Counted from the first letter of the stretch, positions 8,155 to 16,420 are shown. The stretch is DNA of 64,000 bases from Streptomyces sp. GQFP (GCF_021545335.1 NZ_CP089312.1:4712001-4776000); one strand, 5' to 3'. Numbers and translations: made by a program. The notes: generated from the letters alone by a model not told the origin.

Positions 8155-8353
8155 GCAGACCGAGCTCATCTCACTGTCGGGCCGCTTCCTGCTCGCGCCT
8201 GCCCCAGGACCGTGAAGGGCTTCGTACGCCCTGAACCGGCAAGCCAGCCACGCACCGCGCCTCGGCCTCCGCCGAACGCCCGGCATTGCACCCTTGCCCT
8301 GCCCCGCCCGCTGCCCCCTCCTCCTCGACTCCGAGCCGTTGAAAGGCCCTGTC

Positions 8354-9141
8354 TTGTCCGTTATCACCGACCACCCCACCCCCTCCGTACCCCCGCAGCC
8401 GCACCCCGGAGGCGGCCGAGCGGCGGCCCGCCGCGCCCGCCGCCGACGCGCCCGCAGGCCCGCACCCCTCGCGGGCCGCTACGTCGGATACGTGCTGTAC
8501 TTCGTCGGCGCGGGCCTCATCAGCGGCGCCGTGGTGCACCACCCACTGGACCGGCCCGGTACACGAAGATCGCCGTCATCGGGGTGCAGGTCTTCCTGGC
8601 CGCGACGGTGGTCAACGAGTTCCTGCTCGTCGCCGACCGGCCCGCACTACGACGCGCGGTCCTCATCGTCGCGGCTTCACTGATGCTCTCGTTCGGCATC
8701 GGCATGCTCAGCGGGGGGCCTGCAGCACTTCGAGGACTTCCCGGACCGGGGCGCCGTACTGGTCCCCCTGGGATAGCGGTCTCCTTCATCGCCTTCGTGC
8801 TCAAGGACGCGGAGTCGTCCTGGCACCGCATCTTCGGGTCCCTGGGTCTGGCAGTGCTCCTCACGGCCGCCGTCAGCTTCTTCGGCCTGCGGGCTGTGGC
8901 GGACGGACTGGGCGAACCTTCCGGCGAGAGCGGGCACAGCCACGGCGGCGGCACGGAGGAGGAAACGGACAAGCACAGCACCGAGGAGCCCTCCACGCCC
9001 GCTTCCGAGTCCCCGGCACCGGAATCCAGTGCGGCGGCCGAGGAGGAATCCGGTCAGACGGAGGACGGCCACAGCAGGCGGGAAGAGCCGACGGTATCCG
9101 CCCTTGAACCTGCTCCCCGTGAGGGGGACATCTCGCCGTAA
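8354..9141 (+). pseudogene. Multi-spanning membrane protein with acidic His-rich tail, three frame breaks
   Basis: A TTG start at 8354 (GAAAGG upstream) opens a frame with a basic N-terminus and GRYVGYVLYFVGAGLISGAV. It breaks near 8550, where restoring one C (GACCGG to GACCCGG) gives LDPARYTKIAVIGV in the next frame. That frame contains two more compensating faults: an extra G in the 6-G run near 8710 and a missing G near 8773. With both repaired it reads GGLQHFEDFPDRGAVLVPLG. The rest is intact: three to four membrane helices and a long acidic tail (SGESGHSHGGGTEEETD). Function is unknown; homologous proteins appear to be plain hypothetical membrane proteins. All three faults are in G or C runs. 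Confidence 0.6.
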
Positions 9142-9212
9142 CCTCTTGTACGCCGCGTCCGGACGCACCCACCGCCAGCCGGTGGGCCCGCCCGGACGGC
9201 GCGAGGAGAACG

Positions 9213-10853
9213 TCAGGCCCGGTAGGCCACGTTCGCCATCATCCCGGCCTCGCCGTGGTAGGCGTTGTGGCAGTGCAGCATCCACTGGCCCGGGTTGTCG
9301 GCGTCGAAGAAGACGGACAGCTTCTTCTTGGGCAGCACGATCGACGTGTCCTTGCGCGGCCCGGAGTCGCCCAGTTGGTACGTGTGCCCGTGCAGGTGCA
9401 TCGGGTGCCACATGTCGGTGTCGTTGACGAAGTCGAGCCGGACGCGCTGGCCCTCCTCGACGAGGATCGGGTGCGCCTCGGGGTCGTTCATGTCGAACGG
9501 GGTGCCGTTGATGGCCCAGTCGTACTTGTCCATGCCTCCGGTCAGCTTGATCTGGTGCGTGATGTCGGTCTTGGCGGACTTCAGCCGTACGTCGTCGGCG
9601 GCACGCAGCTGGGACGCGCTCATGATCATGCCGTTGAGTTCTTTCGGGCGGACGGTTGCCTTCGGCGCGCTCCCCGAGCCGGTGCGGACGAGGGCGAGAC
9701 CGTTCGCGTTCTTGCCCTCGGCCAGCGTGACGAGCGGGAAGACCCCGTCGCCGAGGGTGACGAGGACGTCGTACCGCTCGCCCATGCCGACCAGCAGGGC
9801 GTCCACTTCCTGGTGCCGGACCGGGAAACCGTCGGTGTGCGTGACGGTCAGCCTGTGGTCGCCGAGGGCGACCCGGTAGGCGGTGTCCCCGCCCGCGTTG
9901 ATGATCCGCAGGCGCACCTTCTTGCCGGGCTTTCCGGTGTAGACGTCCGGGTCGGCCGCCACCCGGCCGTTGATCAGGTGGTACGGGTACTTCACGTCAC
10001 CGGCGTCGCCGCCGAGCAGGTCGCTTTCGGCGCTCATAAGCATGAACTTCGTCGACATGTCGCCGGACGAGGAGGCGGAGGCCGAGGGGGACGCGGAGTC
10101 GCCCATGTCCATCCCTCCCATGTCCCCCATGTCCCCCATGTCGTGGCCCTCCATGCCGCTGGAGCTCGGGCTCGGGCTCGCGCTCTCCCCCATGTCCATG
10201 CCTCCCATGCCCTGCTTGAGCTCGGCGAAGACCTCGTCGGGGGTGCCGGTGACGCCGTCGACCCAGTCGTCGAGGAGGACGACCCATTCGTCGTCGTAGG
10301 CGAGGGTCTCCTTAGGGTCCTCGACGATCAGCGGCGCGTACAGGCCGCGGTCGAGCTGGACGCCGACGTGCGGGTGGAAGAAGTACGTGCCCGGCGCGTC
10401 GGCGACGAACTCGTAGGTGAACGTGGAGCCGGTCCGGACGGCGGTCTGGGTGGCGGGCGGTACGCCGTCCATGTCGTTGCGCAGCGCGATGCCGTGCCAG
10501 TGGATCGACGTGGCCGTCCTGTCCGGGAGCTGGTTGGACAGCTCGGCGACCAGGGTGTCGCCGACGGACAGGCGGACCTCCTTGCCGGGGGCGCGGCCGT
10601 CGAACGCCCAGGTCCTGGGCATGACACCGCCGCCCAGGTCGATCATGGCGGGCGCCGCGGTCAGGGTGAGCTTCTGGCGGCGTCCGGTGCCCTTGCGCTT
10701 CTTCTCGGCGGCGGCGGCGACCGCCGAGCCGGAAGGGTTCACCAGTGCGTTGCTGCCGCCAGAGCCGGAGCCGCTGCTGCACGCGGCGAGCGCGCCCGCC
10801 CCGGCGGCTCCCAGTCCGGCGAGAAGGACGGAGCGTCGGTTGATGCTGTTCAT
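9213..10853 (-). CDS. Multicopper oxidase, Tat-exported, with Met-rich insert
   Basis: This 546-residue protein starts at ATG 10853. The N-terminal MNSINRRSVLLAGLGAAGAG is a twin-arginine signal followed by LAAC, possibly lipidated. All copper motifs are present: HWHG (about residue 118), HPH (about 160), HPMHLHGH (about 480) and HCHNAYHGEAGMM near the C-terminus, with Met as probable axial T1 ligand. Between the first two cupredoxin domains lies an insert of about 55 residues rich in Met, His and Ser (GGMDMGES, GHDMGDMGDMGGMDMG), as in CueO-type cuprous oxidases. It probably oxidises Cu(I) outside the membrane. A DUF6153 gene lies just upstream on the same strand, behind two CsoR-type palindromes, so copper induction is predicted. 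Confidence 0.95.
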   Translation of the reverse strand: MNSINRRSVLLAGLGAAGAGALAACSSGSGSGGSNALVNPSGSAVAAAAEKKRKGTGRRQKLTLTAAPAMIDLGGGVMPRTWAFDGRAPGKEVRLSVGDTLVAELSNQLPDRTATSIHWHGIALRNDMDGVPPATQTAVRTGSTFTYEFVADAPGTYFFHPHVGVQLDRGLYAPLIVEDPKETLAYDDEWVVLLDDWVDGVTGTPDEVFAELKQGMGGMDMGESASPSPSSSGMEGHDMGDMGDMGGMDMGDSASPSASASSSGDMSTKFMLMSAESDLLGGDAGDVKYPYHLINGRVAADPDVYTGKPGKKVRLRIINAGGDTAYRVALGDHRLTVTHTDGFPVRHQEVDALLVGMGERYDVLVTLGDGVFPLVTLAEGKNANGLALVRTGSGSAPKATVRPKELNGMIMSASQLRAADDVRLKSAKTDITHQIKLTGGMDKYDWAINGTPFDMNDPEAHPILVEEGQRVRLDFVNDTDMWHPMHLHGHTYQLGDSGPRKDTSIVLPKKKLSVFFDADNPGQWMLHCHNAYHGEAGMMANVAYRA

Positions 10854-10928
10854 GGGGTGGTGTCCTCTGTTTCGAAACTGCCGATGCGGTCGCGGAGGGA
10901 CGGCACATCGCGCGCCGTCGGGCGCGGC

Positions 10929-11360
10929 CTAAATGCGCAGTTGCGAGAGGACGGACAGATCGGGCGGGGCTCGGCCGACCGTGGCGCCGGGTGTACGTCC
11001 GGCCACGGCCTGGCCCGGGTTCGCCAGCGGGTCGAACGCGGCCTGGGCGGGAACGGCGAGCTGCACGGAGTCGATGCTCGCCGCGGCGCAGTGCTGCATA
11101 CCGGGCGCGGCACACGCGCCGTTGTCGTCGGCGCCGTGGGAGGAGTCGTCCGAGACCGCCGGTGCCGTCTCGTCCGGCATCACGTGAGCGGCATGGGCCA
11201 TGCCCGGCATGGCGGCGTGGGCTGCGCTCGGCACGGACGGGAGGCCCATCGCGGACGTCTCGTGGTGAACGAGCACGGCCAGCGCGACGCACAGGGTGAG
11301 GAACACCCCGTACGCCCAGCGGGCGGCTGCGCCACCGCTGCGAGCTGACCGAATCGACAT
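10929..11360 (-). CDS. DUF6153 family protein 3, upstream of the multicopper oxidase
   Basis: The 143-residue protein begins MSIRSARSGG at ATG 11360, with AGGTGGAG about 5 nt upstream; unlike its paralogues it has a normal ribosome-binding site. One membrane segment (AYGVFLTLCVALAVLVHH) precedes a Met/His/Cys-rich exposed part (AAMPGMAHAAHVM, ACAAPGMQHCAA) that ends PPDLSVLSQLRI. The length equals that of the paralogue at 559. It precedes the oxidase by 75 bp, and two GGGTA-type palindromes stand in the promoter. Function is unknown; delivery or sequestration of copper for the oxidase is a reasonable inference. Confidence 0.8.
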   Translation of the reverse strand: MSIRSARSGGAAARWAYGVFLTLCVALAVLVHHETSAMGLPSVPSAAHAAMPGMAHAAHVMPDETAPAVSDDSSHGADDNGACAAPGMQHCAAASIDSVQLAVPAQAAFDPLANPGQAVAGRTPGATVGRAPPDLSVLSQLRI

Positions 11361-11440
11361 GCGCTCCACCTGTGCTGTGCTCGTTTGCTGTGCTGGTTGC
11401 TTCTCGAATGCTGTGCTCGTTGCTTCTCGAACCCGCATCT

Positions 11441-11479
11441 TACCCCCAGGGGGTACCCGAACGGTACCCCCTAGGGGTA
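11441..11479. promoter_or_regulatory. Two CsoR-type palindromes
   Basis: TACCCCCAGGGGGTA (11441-11455) is a perfect palindrome apart from its centre, and TACCCCCTAGGGGTA (11465-11479) follows with centres 24 bp apart. Both match the known Streptomyces CsoR operator type (ATACCCC..GGGGTAT). They lie between the DUF6153/oxidase operon and the divergent DUF5134 gene and can control both. Confidence 0.75.
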
Positions 11480-11677
11480 CCCGCACGGCTCGATCGGGGC
11501 CGAGCCCGTTGTAGCGCCCCGCCGCGAAATCTCACCGGCCCCTGAACGCTCCCCAACCTCAACACGTACTAAGGGCACTAGCAGTTGACAGCCCAGGAGA
11601 CGCCCACGAGTGCTCTGTGCGACGAGGTCGCGTCGGCATCGCGGTCCGGCCGCGCTCAGACGATCGGGAAGGTGAAG

Positions 11678-12565
11678 ATGGGGACCATGGAGCTCAGTTG
11701 GGCCGTCGCGGTGGTCGCCGCTCTGGTGGCCGCCGTCAGTGCGGTCCGCGTGGTGACCACCGGCGGTGCGGCCCGGCTCGCGGCCGGAGGTGACCTGTTG
11801 ATGGGCCTGTGCATGGTCGCCATGGCCCTGCCGGCGACGGTCGCCTGGTACGCGGGCTACGGCATGTGGTGGTCGGGAGCGTTCGCCCTCCTCTCTCTCG
11901 TGGGCGTGGCGATGGCGGTCAAGCACACGCGCGAGGGCGGATGGAAGCACGGCCGTCACTGGGTGCATCTCATCGTCGGCAGCGCCGGCATGGTGATCAT
12001 GACGCTCGCGATGACGAGTACGTCGTCCGGCCCGGTGCTCGCCCTGGGGCATTCCTCCATGGCGCACATGCCGGGCATGGAGAACACGGCGAGCACCGCA
12101 AGCACCGCAAGCACGGCGCACAGCCACGAGATGGCCGGCATGGAATCCACGGAGGGGATGGACTCCGCGCACGGAATGGACATGCACGGTGTGACGCAGG
12201 CCGCGGCCGACACCGGCGCTTCCGCCGGGTCCGCCTCCGTGTGGCGGCTCCTGATCGTGGCGCTCGCCGTGTACTTCGTACTGTCGATCGGGGCGTCCGT
12301 GTGGGCCAGGGCCCGGCGCACACGCAAGGGCGGCCGGGGCACTGGGGCTCGGTTCAGTTGGGGTCGTTGGCTGCTCGCCATGCCGGACACGGTGTTCGTC
12401 TTCCTGGCATCCCTGACGACCTCGGTGTGGGACAGGGCCCGTACAGAACAGCGGGCAGGCCATGGGCGGCGCCGCAAACTCGGAGCCGCGCCGGATGCGG
12501 CGCTGGCGGCCCACATCGGCATGGGCGGGACCATGTCCGCGATGCTGCTGATGATGGCCGTGTGA
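11678..12565 (+). CDS. DUF5134 Met/His-rich membrane protein
   Basis: I use ATG 11678 (MGTMELSWAVAVV) because GGAAGG lies about 6 nt upstream; ATG 11687 is the alternative. The 295-residue product has five to six hydrophobic segments typical of DUF5134 and a long loop with HSSMAHMPGM, HSHEMAGMES and GMDMHG, a clear soft-metal-ligand pattern, plus a small Thr/Ala/Ser repeat (TASTASTAST). After another helix the C-terminal part (ARFSWGRWLLAMPDTV) ends with HIGMGGTMSAMLLMMAV. Usual family members are shorter (about 200 residues), so the tail is extra. It is divergent from the oxidase operon and shares the CsoR-type palindromes. Probably a copper-responsive membrane protein; activity unknown. Confidence 0.8.
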   Translation: MGTMELSWAVAVVAALVAAVSAVRVVTTGGAARLAAGGDLLMGLCMVAMALPATVAWYAGYGMWWSGAFALLSLVGVAMAVKHTREGGWKHGRHWVHLIVGSAGMVIMTLAMTSTSSGPVLALGHSSMAHMPGMENTASTASTASTAHSHEMAGMESTEGMDSAHGMDMHGVTQAAADTGASAGSASVWRLLIVALAVYFVLSIGASVWARARRTRKGGRGTGARFSWGRWLLAMPDTVFVFLASLTTSVWDRARTEQRAGHGRRRKLGAAPDAALAAHIGMGGTMSAMLLMMAV

Positions 12566-12582
12566 GGCCGGCCGGCACGGGA

Positions 12583-12684
12583 CGGCCCGGCCACGTGGCC
12601 GCCGTCCGCCAGACGATGCTCGACGGGCTCACGCCCGCGCGGCAGAAGGCCCTCGGCGAGGCCGTGCGGATCACTGGCGCCTGA
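12583..12684 (+). pseudogene. C-terminal scrap, possibly of a MarR regulator
   Basis: The frame reads RQTMLDGLTPARQKALGEAVRITGA and a stop. The pattern 'hydrophobic-x-LTP-x-x-x-x-ALG' resembles the last helix of MarR regulators. No start or DNA-binding part precedes it; DUF5134 ends 18 bp upstream. Weak evidence from pattern only. Confidence 0.3.
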
Positions 12685-12692
12685 GCGGTTGC

Positions 12693-12838
12693 GCTCGGTG
12701 ATGACGCGCAGCGGCAGCAGCGGGGCCTTGACGCCGCCCCGCTCGTCACCGCCGGTGGGCTGCTCAGAACCCTTCCGGGCATGGTTGAGGAACAGAAGTC
12801 GGCCGCTGCGGCCAGGGCGGAAGTATTGGAGGCCGGCG
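12693..12838 (-). pseudogene. Fragment with MFS-transporter-like segment
   Basis: Read on the minus strand, an open stretch without start or stop gives YFRPGRSGRLLFLNHARKG and then GVKAPLLPLRVITERN. The second piece resembles the extracytoplasmic loop before helix 9 of DHA2-type drug exporters (xxPLLPLRVLxxRxR). It lies next to the MarR-like scrap, the usual partner of such pumps, so the two may be relics of one resistance locus. Low confidence; the first piece matches nothing I recognise. Confidence 0.25.
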
Positions 12839-12956
12839 AGGCATCAAGCCTTCCGGGCGTGCGGGTGTCGAGCGGGAAGCGATTCGGTGTGTGATCCGGC
12901 GTGTTCGGCTTGTCGGGGCCTTGTTGGGGCCTGTTTCCGGATGGCGGTCGGCCGGC

Positions 12957-13238
12957 TCAGGAGCGCACGAGGCGGGCGATGGCGTTGGACGCCTCCTTGA
13001 GCTTCAGTTCCTTCTCTTCGCCGCCCTGTTCCACGGCGTCGCTCACGCACGTGGCCATGTGCTCGTCGAGCATCTGGAGCGCGAAGGACTGGAGGGCCCG
13101 GGTGGTCGCCGACACCTGGGTGAGGATGTCGATGCAGTAGGTGTCCTCCTCGACCAGCCGTTGCAGACCGCGTACCTGGCCCTCGATGCGGCGCAAGCGC
13201 AGGAGTACGTCGTCTTTGTGCTTCTTCTGGCCGGCCAT
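12957..13238 (-). CDS. csoR: Copper-sensing repressor CsoR
   Basis: The 93-residue all-helical protein has the metal-sensor signature: VLLRLRRIEGQVRGLQRLV, then Cys35 (DTYCIDIL), His60 and Cys64 (LDEHMATC). This C-H-C set is the Cu(I) site of Mycobacterium and Streptomyces CsoR. Apo-CsoR binds GC-rich operators; Cu(I) releases it. The ATG at 13238 was chosen because the upstream frame is an operator, not protein. A 14-bp-arm palindrome at 13292-13329 lies just upstream and predicts autoregulation; similar palindromes precede the copZ operon, the GRDP-like gene and the oxidase operon. It lies 112 bp downstream of the small gene at 13351 and copA. Confidence 0.93.
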   Translation of the reverse strand: MAGQKKHKDDVLLRLRRIEGQVRGLQRLVEEDTYCIDILTQVSATTRALQSFALQMLDEHMATCVSDAVEQGGEEKELKLKEASNAIARLVRS

Positions 13239-13291
13239 GGTTCGGTGTCCCCTCGTCCTTTGAAGATTGTTGGGAGCCATCCCCTCGGCAA

Positions 13292-13329
13292 GGATACCCC
13301 CACCCAGTACATACGGGGTGGGGGTATCC
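13292..13329. promoter_or_regulatory. Large CsoR-type palindrome upstream of csoR
   Basis: GGATACCCCCACCC (13292-13305) and its exact inverted copy GGGTGGGGGTATCC (13316-13329) are separated by 10 bp containing AGTACATAC. It is the longest perfect palindrome of this type in the window and sits 54 bp before csoR, so it is probably the autoregulatory operator. Confidence 0.75.
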
Positions 13330-13350
13330 CAGGGCGGTGTCAGTGCGGTT

Positions 13351-13512
13351 TCAGCGCGGTGCACAGCCCGGTGTCCCGCACCGGGCGGGGTTCGCCGCGG
13401 ACGCGCTCGGCTGCTGGAGTCGGGTGGCGGCCGCCTGGAGCAGGCTCACGGCGATGACGCGTACGACCGGGTTGGTCGCTGTGCGCCGGAGGAGGTTCAG
13501 TGTCTGGTGCAT
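13351..13512 (-). CDS. 53-residue hypothetical protein between copA and csoR
   Basis: ATG 13512 is preceded by GAGAGGA at suitable spacing. The product begins MHQTLNLLRRTATNPVVRVI, has an amphipathic helix (AVSLLQAAATRLQQ) and ends with two Cys (ARCGTPGCAPR). The gene lies 47 bp downstream of the copA stop on the same strand. The CxxxxC tail could bind metal. No family recognised; the coding call rests on the ribosome-binding site and operon position. Confidence 0.45.
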   Translation of the reverse strand: MHQTLNLLRRTATNPVVRVIAVSLLQAAATRLQQPSASAANPARCGTPGCAPR

Positions 13513-13559
13513 GGCCGGGTCCTCTCGCCCTTTCACGCGATGGGCTCCGTCGACGGGGG

Positions 13560-15920
13560 TCAGGCCGCGGCGCCGGTGGTGGCGCGCCGGTCCGGGACGG
13601 CCGGTGACGGTTGCGGAGTGTCGTCGCGGTTCTCCGCCAGTGCGCGGAAGCCGCGCAGCCGCAGGCTGTTGGCGACCACGAAGACCGAGGAGAAGGCCAT
13701 CGCGAGACCCGCGAGCATGGGGTTGAGCATCCCGGCCGCGGCCAGGGGTATGGCGGCCACGTTGTAGGCGAAGGCCCAGAACAGGTTGCCCTTGATAGTG
13801 GTCAGGGTGCGGCGGGCGAGGCGGATGGCGTCCGCCGCGACCCGCAGGTCTCCCCGGACCAGCGTGAGGTCGCTGGCCTCGATGGCCACGTCGGTGCCGG
13901 TGCCCATGGCCAGGCCCAGGTCGGCCTGGGCCAGGGCGGCGGCGTCGTTGACCCCGTCGCCGACCATGGCGACCTTCTGGCCCTCGCTCTGCAGCCGGCG
14001 CACCGTGTCCGCCTTGTCGGCGGGCATCACCTCGGCGATCACGTCGTCGGCGCTGATGCCGACCTGGGCGGCGACCGTGCGGGCCGCCGTGGCGTTGTCA
14101 CCGGTCAGCAGGATCGGGCGCAGTCCGAGGTCGCGGAACTGGCGGATCGCCGTGGCGCTGGTGGGCTTGATGGTGTCGGAGACCACCAGGACGCCGCGGG
14201 CCTCGCCGTCCCAGGCCACCGCCACCGCGGTGCGGCCTTCGCGTTCCGCGTCGGTCATCACCCTTTCCAGGTCCTCGGGGAGGGGGATGGCCCACTCGTT
14301 CAGCAGCCGGGGCCGGCCCACGATGATCGCGTGGCCTTCCACGACGCCCTGGACGCCCAGGCCCTCGATGTTGGCGAAGTCGGCGACATCGGGCAGGTCC
14401 TCGCCGGTGTCCCGTACCGCGCCGATGGCGATGGCCTGTGCGATCGGGTGCTCGGAGGCGGCCTCGACCGCGCCGGCCAGCCGCAGCAGTTCGAGCCGGT
14501 CACCTCCGGCGACGGGGGCGGCCAGGGCCAGGCCCATCTTGCCGGTGGTCACCGTGCCGGTCTTGTCCAGCACGATGGTGTCGATCCGCCGGGTGGACTC
14601 CAGTACCTGGGGGCCCTTGATCAGGATGCCGAGCTGCGCTCCGCGACCGGTGCCGACCATGAGGGCGGTCGGGGTGGCAAGCCCCAGGGCGCAGGGGCAG
14701 GCGACGATCAGCACGGCCACCGCGGCGGTGAACGCCTCGGCCCAGTTGCCGTTCGCGCCCAGCCAGAACCCGAGGGTGCCCAGGGCGAGAGCGATCACGA
14801 TCGGTACGAAGATCCCGGAGATCTGGTCCGCGAGGCGCTGGACCTGGGCCTTGCCGTTCTGGGCGTCCTCGACCAGCCGGGCCATCTGGGCGAGCTGGGT
14901 GTCGGAGCCGACCCGGGTGGCCCGCACCAGCAGGCGGCCGCCGGCGTTGACGGTCGCGCCGATGACCTCGTCACCGGGGGCGACCTCCACGGGGACGGAC
15001 TCGCCGGTGAGCATGCTCGCGTCGACGGCCGAGGTGCCGTCGGTGATGACGCCGTCGGTGGCGATCTTCTCGCCGGGGCGCACCACGAAGACGTCGCCCA
15101 CGGCGAGCCGGCTGGTCGGGATGCGCTCCTCGCGGCCGCCGCGCAGTACGACGACGTCCTTGGCGCCCATTTCCAGCAGGGCCTTGAGCGCGGCACCCGC
15201 CTGGCGCTTGGAGCGGGCCTCGAAGTAGCGCCCCGCCAGGATGAAGGTGGTGACGCCCGCGGCGGCTTCCAGGTAGATGTTCCCGGCCCCGTCCGAGCGG
15301 GAGATGGTCAGCTCGAAGGGGTGGGTCATCCCCGGCGTGCCGGCGGTGCCGAGGAAGAGGGCGTACAGGGACCAGAAGAACGCCGCCAGTGTGCCCACCG
15401 AGATCAGCGTGTCCATGGTGGCCGCGCCGTGCCGCAGGTTGGTCCAGGCGGCCTTGTGGAACGGCCAGGCGCCCCACACCACGACCGGGGCGGCCAGCGT
15501 CAGCGACGCCCACTGCCAGTACTCGAACTGTGCGGCGGGCACCATCGCCATGATGATGACGGGGACGGACAGCAGCGCGGAGATCAGCAGCCGGTCCCGC
15601 AGCGAACGCGTGTGGTCCACCTCGGCCGGAGCGGGGGCGTCGGTCCCGGCGCCCTCGTCACGCGGCGGCGCGGGCAGTTGCGCGGTGTACCCGACCTTCT
15701 CGACCTCCGCCACCAGGTCGCCCGGCACGTAGGAGCCGGGGTAGTGGACCTTCGCCTTCTCCGTGGCGTAGTTGACGGTGGCGGTGACGCCCTCCAGCTT
15801 GTTCAGCCGCTTCTCGATGCGGGCCGCGCACGAGGCGCAGGTCATCCCGCCGATGGCGAGCTCGACGACGTCGAGCTCCCCGTCACTGGCGGCCTTGAGA
15901 TCATTCCCGGTGCCGCTCAC
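13560..15920 (-). CDS. copA: Copper-exporting P1B-type ATPase CopA
   Basis: The 786-residue protein starts at GTG 15920 (GGGAGG 5 nt upstream), overlapping the preceding stop as GTGA. One N-terminal heavy-metal domain has GGMTCASC (Cys28, Cys31). The P1B-1 hallmarks follow: CPC in IVACPCALGLATP, TGES in the actuator, the phosphorylation site DKTGTVT, SEHP in the nucleotide domain and MVGDGVNDAAAL. The last helices carry YNVAAIPLAAAG and MAFSSVFVVANSLRLR, the N/Y and M/S motifs of Cu(I) pumps. It exports Cu(I) from the cytoplasm, receiving it from CopZ. It is the last main gene of the copZ operon controlled by the palindrome at 16404. Confidence 0.97.
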   Translation of the reverse strand: MSGTGNDLKAASDGELDVVELAIGGMTCASCAARIEKRLNKLEGVTATVNYATEKAKVHYPGSYVPGDLVAEVEKVGYTAQLPAPPRDEGAGTDAPAPAEVDHTRSLRDRLLISALLSVPVIIMAMVPAAQFEYWQWASLTLAAPVVVWGAWPFHKAAWTNLRHGAATMDTLISVGTLAAFFWSLYALFLGTAGTPGMTHPFELTISRSDGAGNIYLEAAAGVTTFILAGRYFEARSKRQAGAALKALLEMGAKDVVVLRGGREERIPTSRLAVGDVFVVRPGEKIATDGVITDGTSAVDASMLTGESVPVEVAPGDEVIGATVNAGGRLLVRATRVGSDTQLAQMARLVEDAQNGKAQVQRLADQISGIFVPIVIALALGTLGFWLGANGNWAEAFTAAVAVLIVACPCALGLATPTALMVGTGRGAQLGILIKGPQVLESTRRIDTIVLDKTGTVTTGKMGLALAAPVAGGDRLELLRLAGAVEAASEHPIAQAIAIGAVRDTGEDLPDVADFANIEGLGVQGVVEGHAIIVGRPRLLNEWAIPLPEDLERVMTDAEREGRTAVAVAWDGEARGVLVVSDTIKPTSATAIRQFRDLGLRPILLTGDNATAARTVAAQVGISADDVIAEVMPADKADTVRRLQSEGQKVAMVGDGVNDAAALAQADLGLAMGTGTDVAIEASDLTLVRGDLRVAADAIRLARRTLTTIKGNLFWAFAYNVAAIPLAAAGMLNPMLAGLAMAFSSVFVVANSLRLRGFRALAENRDDTPQPSPAVPDRRATTGAAA

Positions 15921-16111
15921 GATGCCTCCCATCCGGTGATGACCGCGTTCGGAACCGAGATGCCCATGTCCATGTCGTGGTCGATGGGCATCTCGTCGCC
16001 TCCCGAGTCGCCGTCCCCGATCGGCCCCGCGAGCCGGCCGATCCCGAACGCTCCCAGGAACGCGACGGCGAGCGCCGCCGCGTAGAGCCCCAGCTTGGCG
16101 GCCGTACTCAC
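15917..16111 (-). CDS. 64-residue membrane-anchored protein between copZ and copA
   Basis: GTG 16111 overlaps the copZ stop and the TGA at 15917 overlaps the copA GTG, so three genes are coupled by GTGA overlaps. The peptide starts VSTAAKLGLYAAALAVAFLG (one membrane helix) and continues with an acidic, Met/His tail: GDEMPIDHDMDMGISVPN. The topology puts the DHDMDMG metal-ligand cluster on one membrane face next to CopA. Longer heavy-metal-binding relatives occur in actinobacterial copper operons, so this may be a shortened form. I know no family name; a role as a copper relay to or from CopA is inferred. Confidence 0.7.
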   Translation of the reverse strand: MSTAAKLGLYAAALAVAFLGAFGIGRLAGPIGDGDSGGDEMPIDHDMDMGISVPNAVITGWEAS

Positions 16112-16326
16112 TTGTCCTCCCGTGCGGTGAGCTCGTAACCGGCCTCGTCGACGGCCGCCGAGACCACGGCGTAGTCCAGGCGCTGTTCGCTGGTCACGGT
16201 CACCCGGCCCGTGGCGAGGTCCACCTCGACCTCCTTCACGCCGTCGATGCCGCCGACCTCGGAACTGACCGAACCGACGCAGTGGCCGCAGGTCATGCCC
16301 TTCACGGTGTAGACGTCCTGAAGCAT
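16108..16326 (-). CDS. copZ: Copper chaperone CopZ
   Basis: This is a 72-residue single heavy-metal-associated domain. The sequence begins MLQDVYTVKGMTCGHCVGSV with the CxxC copper site (Cys14, Cys17) and shows the ferredoxin-like HMA pattern ending VVSAAVDEAGYELTA. CopZ carries Cu(I) in the cytoplasm to CopA and can hand it to CsoR. ATG 16326 has GGGAG about 9 nt upstream. It is the first gene of the copZ-small protein-copA operon, preceded at 78 bp by the CsoR-type palindrome at 16404. Confidence 0.93.
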   Translation of the reverse strand: MLQDVYTVKGMTCGHCVGSVSSEVGGIDGVKEVEVDLATGRVTVTSEQRLDYAVVSAAVDEAGYELTAREDK

Positions 16327-16403
16327 GGCCGTTCTCCCTTGATCTCGTGATGCGCTGACTGATGGATGTGGGGCCGCTGTGAGCGGTCCACCCAGAACAA
16401 TAT

Positions 16404-16420
16404 ATACCCCTAGGGGGTAT
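16404..16420. promoter_or_regulatory. CsoR-type operator upstream of copZ
   Basis: ATACCCCTAGGGGGTAT is a near-perfect palindrome that fits the published Streptomyces CsoR consensus and lies in the copZ promoter region in a locally A/T-rich stretch (AACAATATATA). Confidence 0.75.

Noticed and set aside
9255..11348. A 697-codon plus-strand frame opposite the multicopper oxidase
   Set aside because: Shadow frame; the oxidase has all copper motifs.
13611..16085. An 824-codon open frame on the plus strand opposite copA
   Set aside because: It is the G/C-rich mirror of copA; composition is Gly/Arg/Ala/Asp-rich without domains, and copA is certain.
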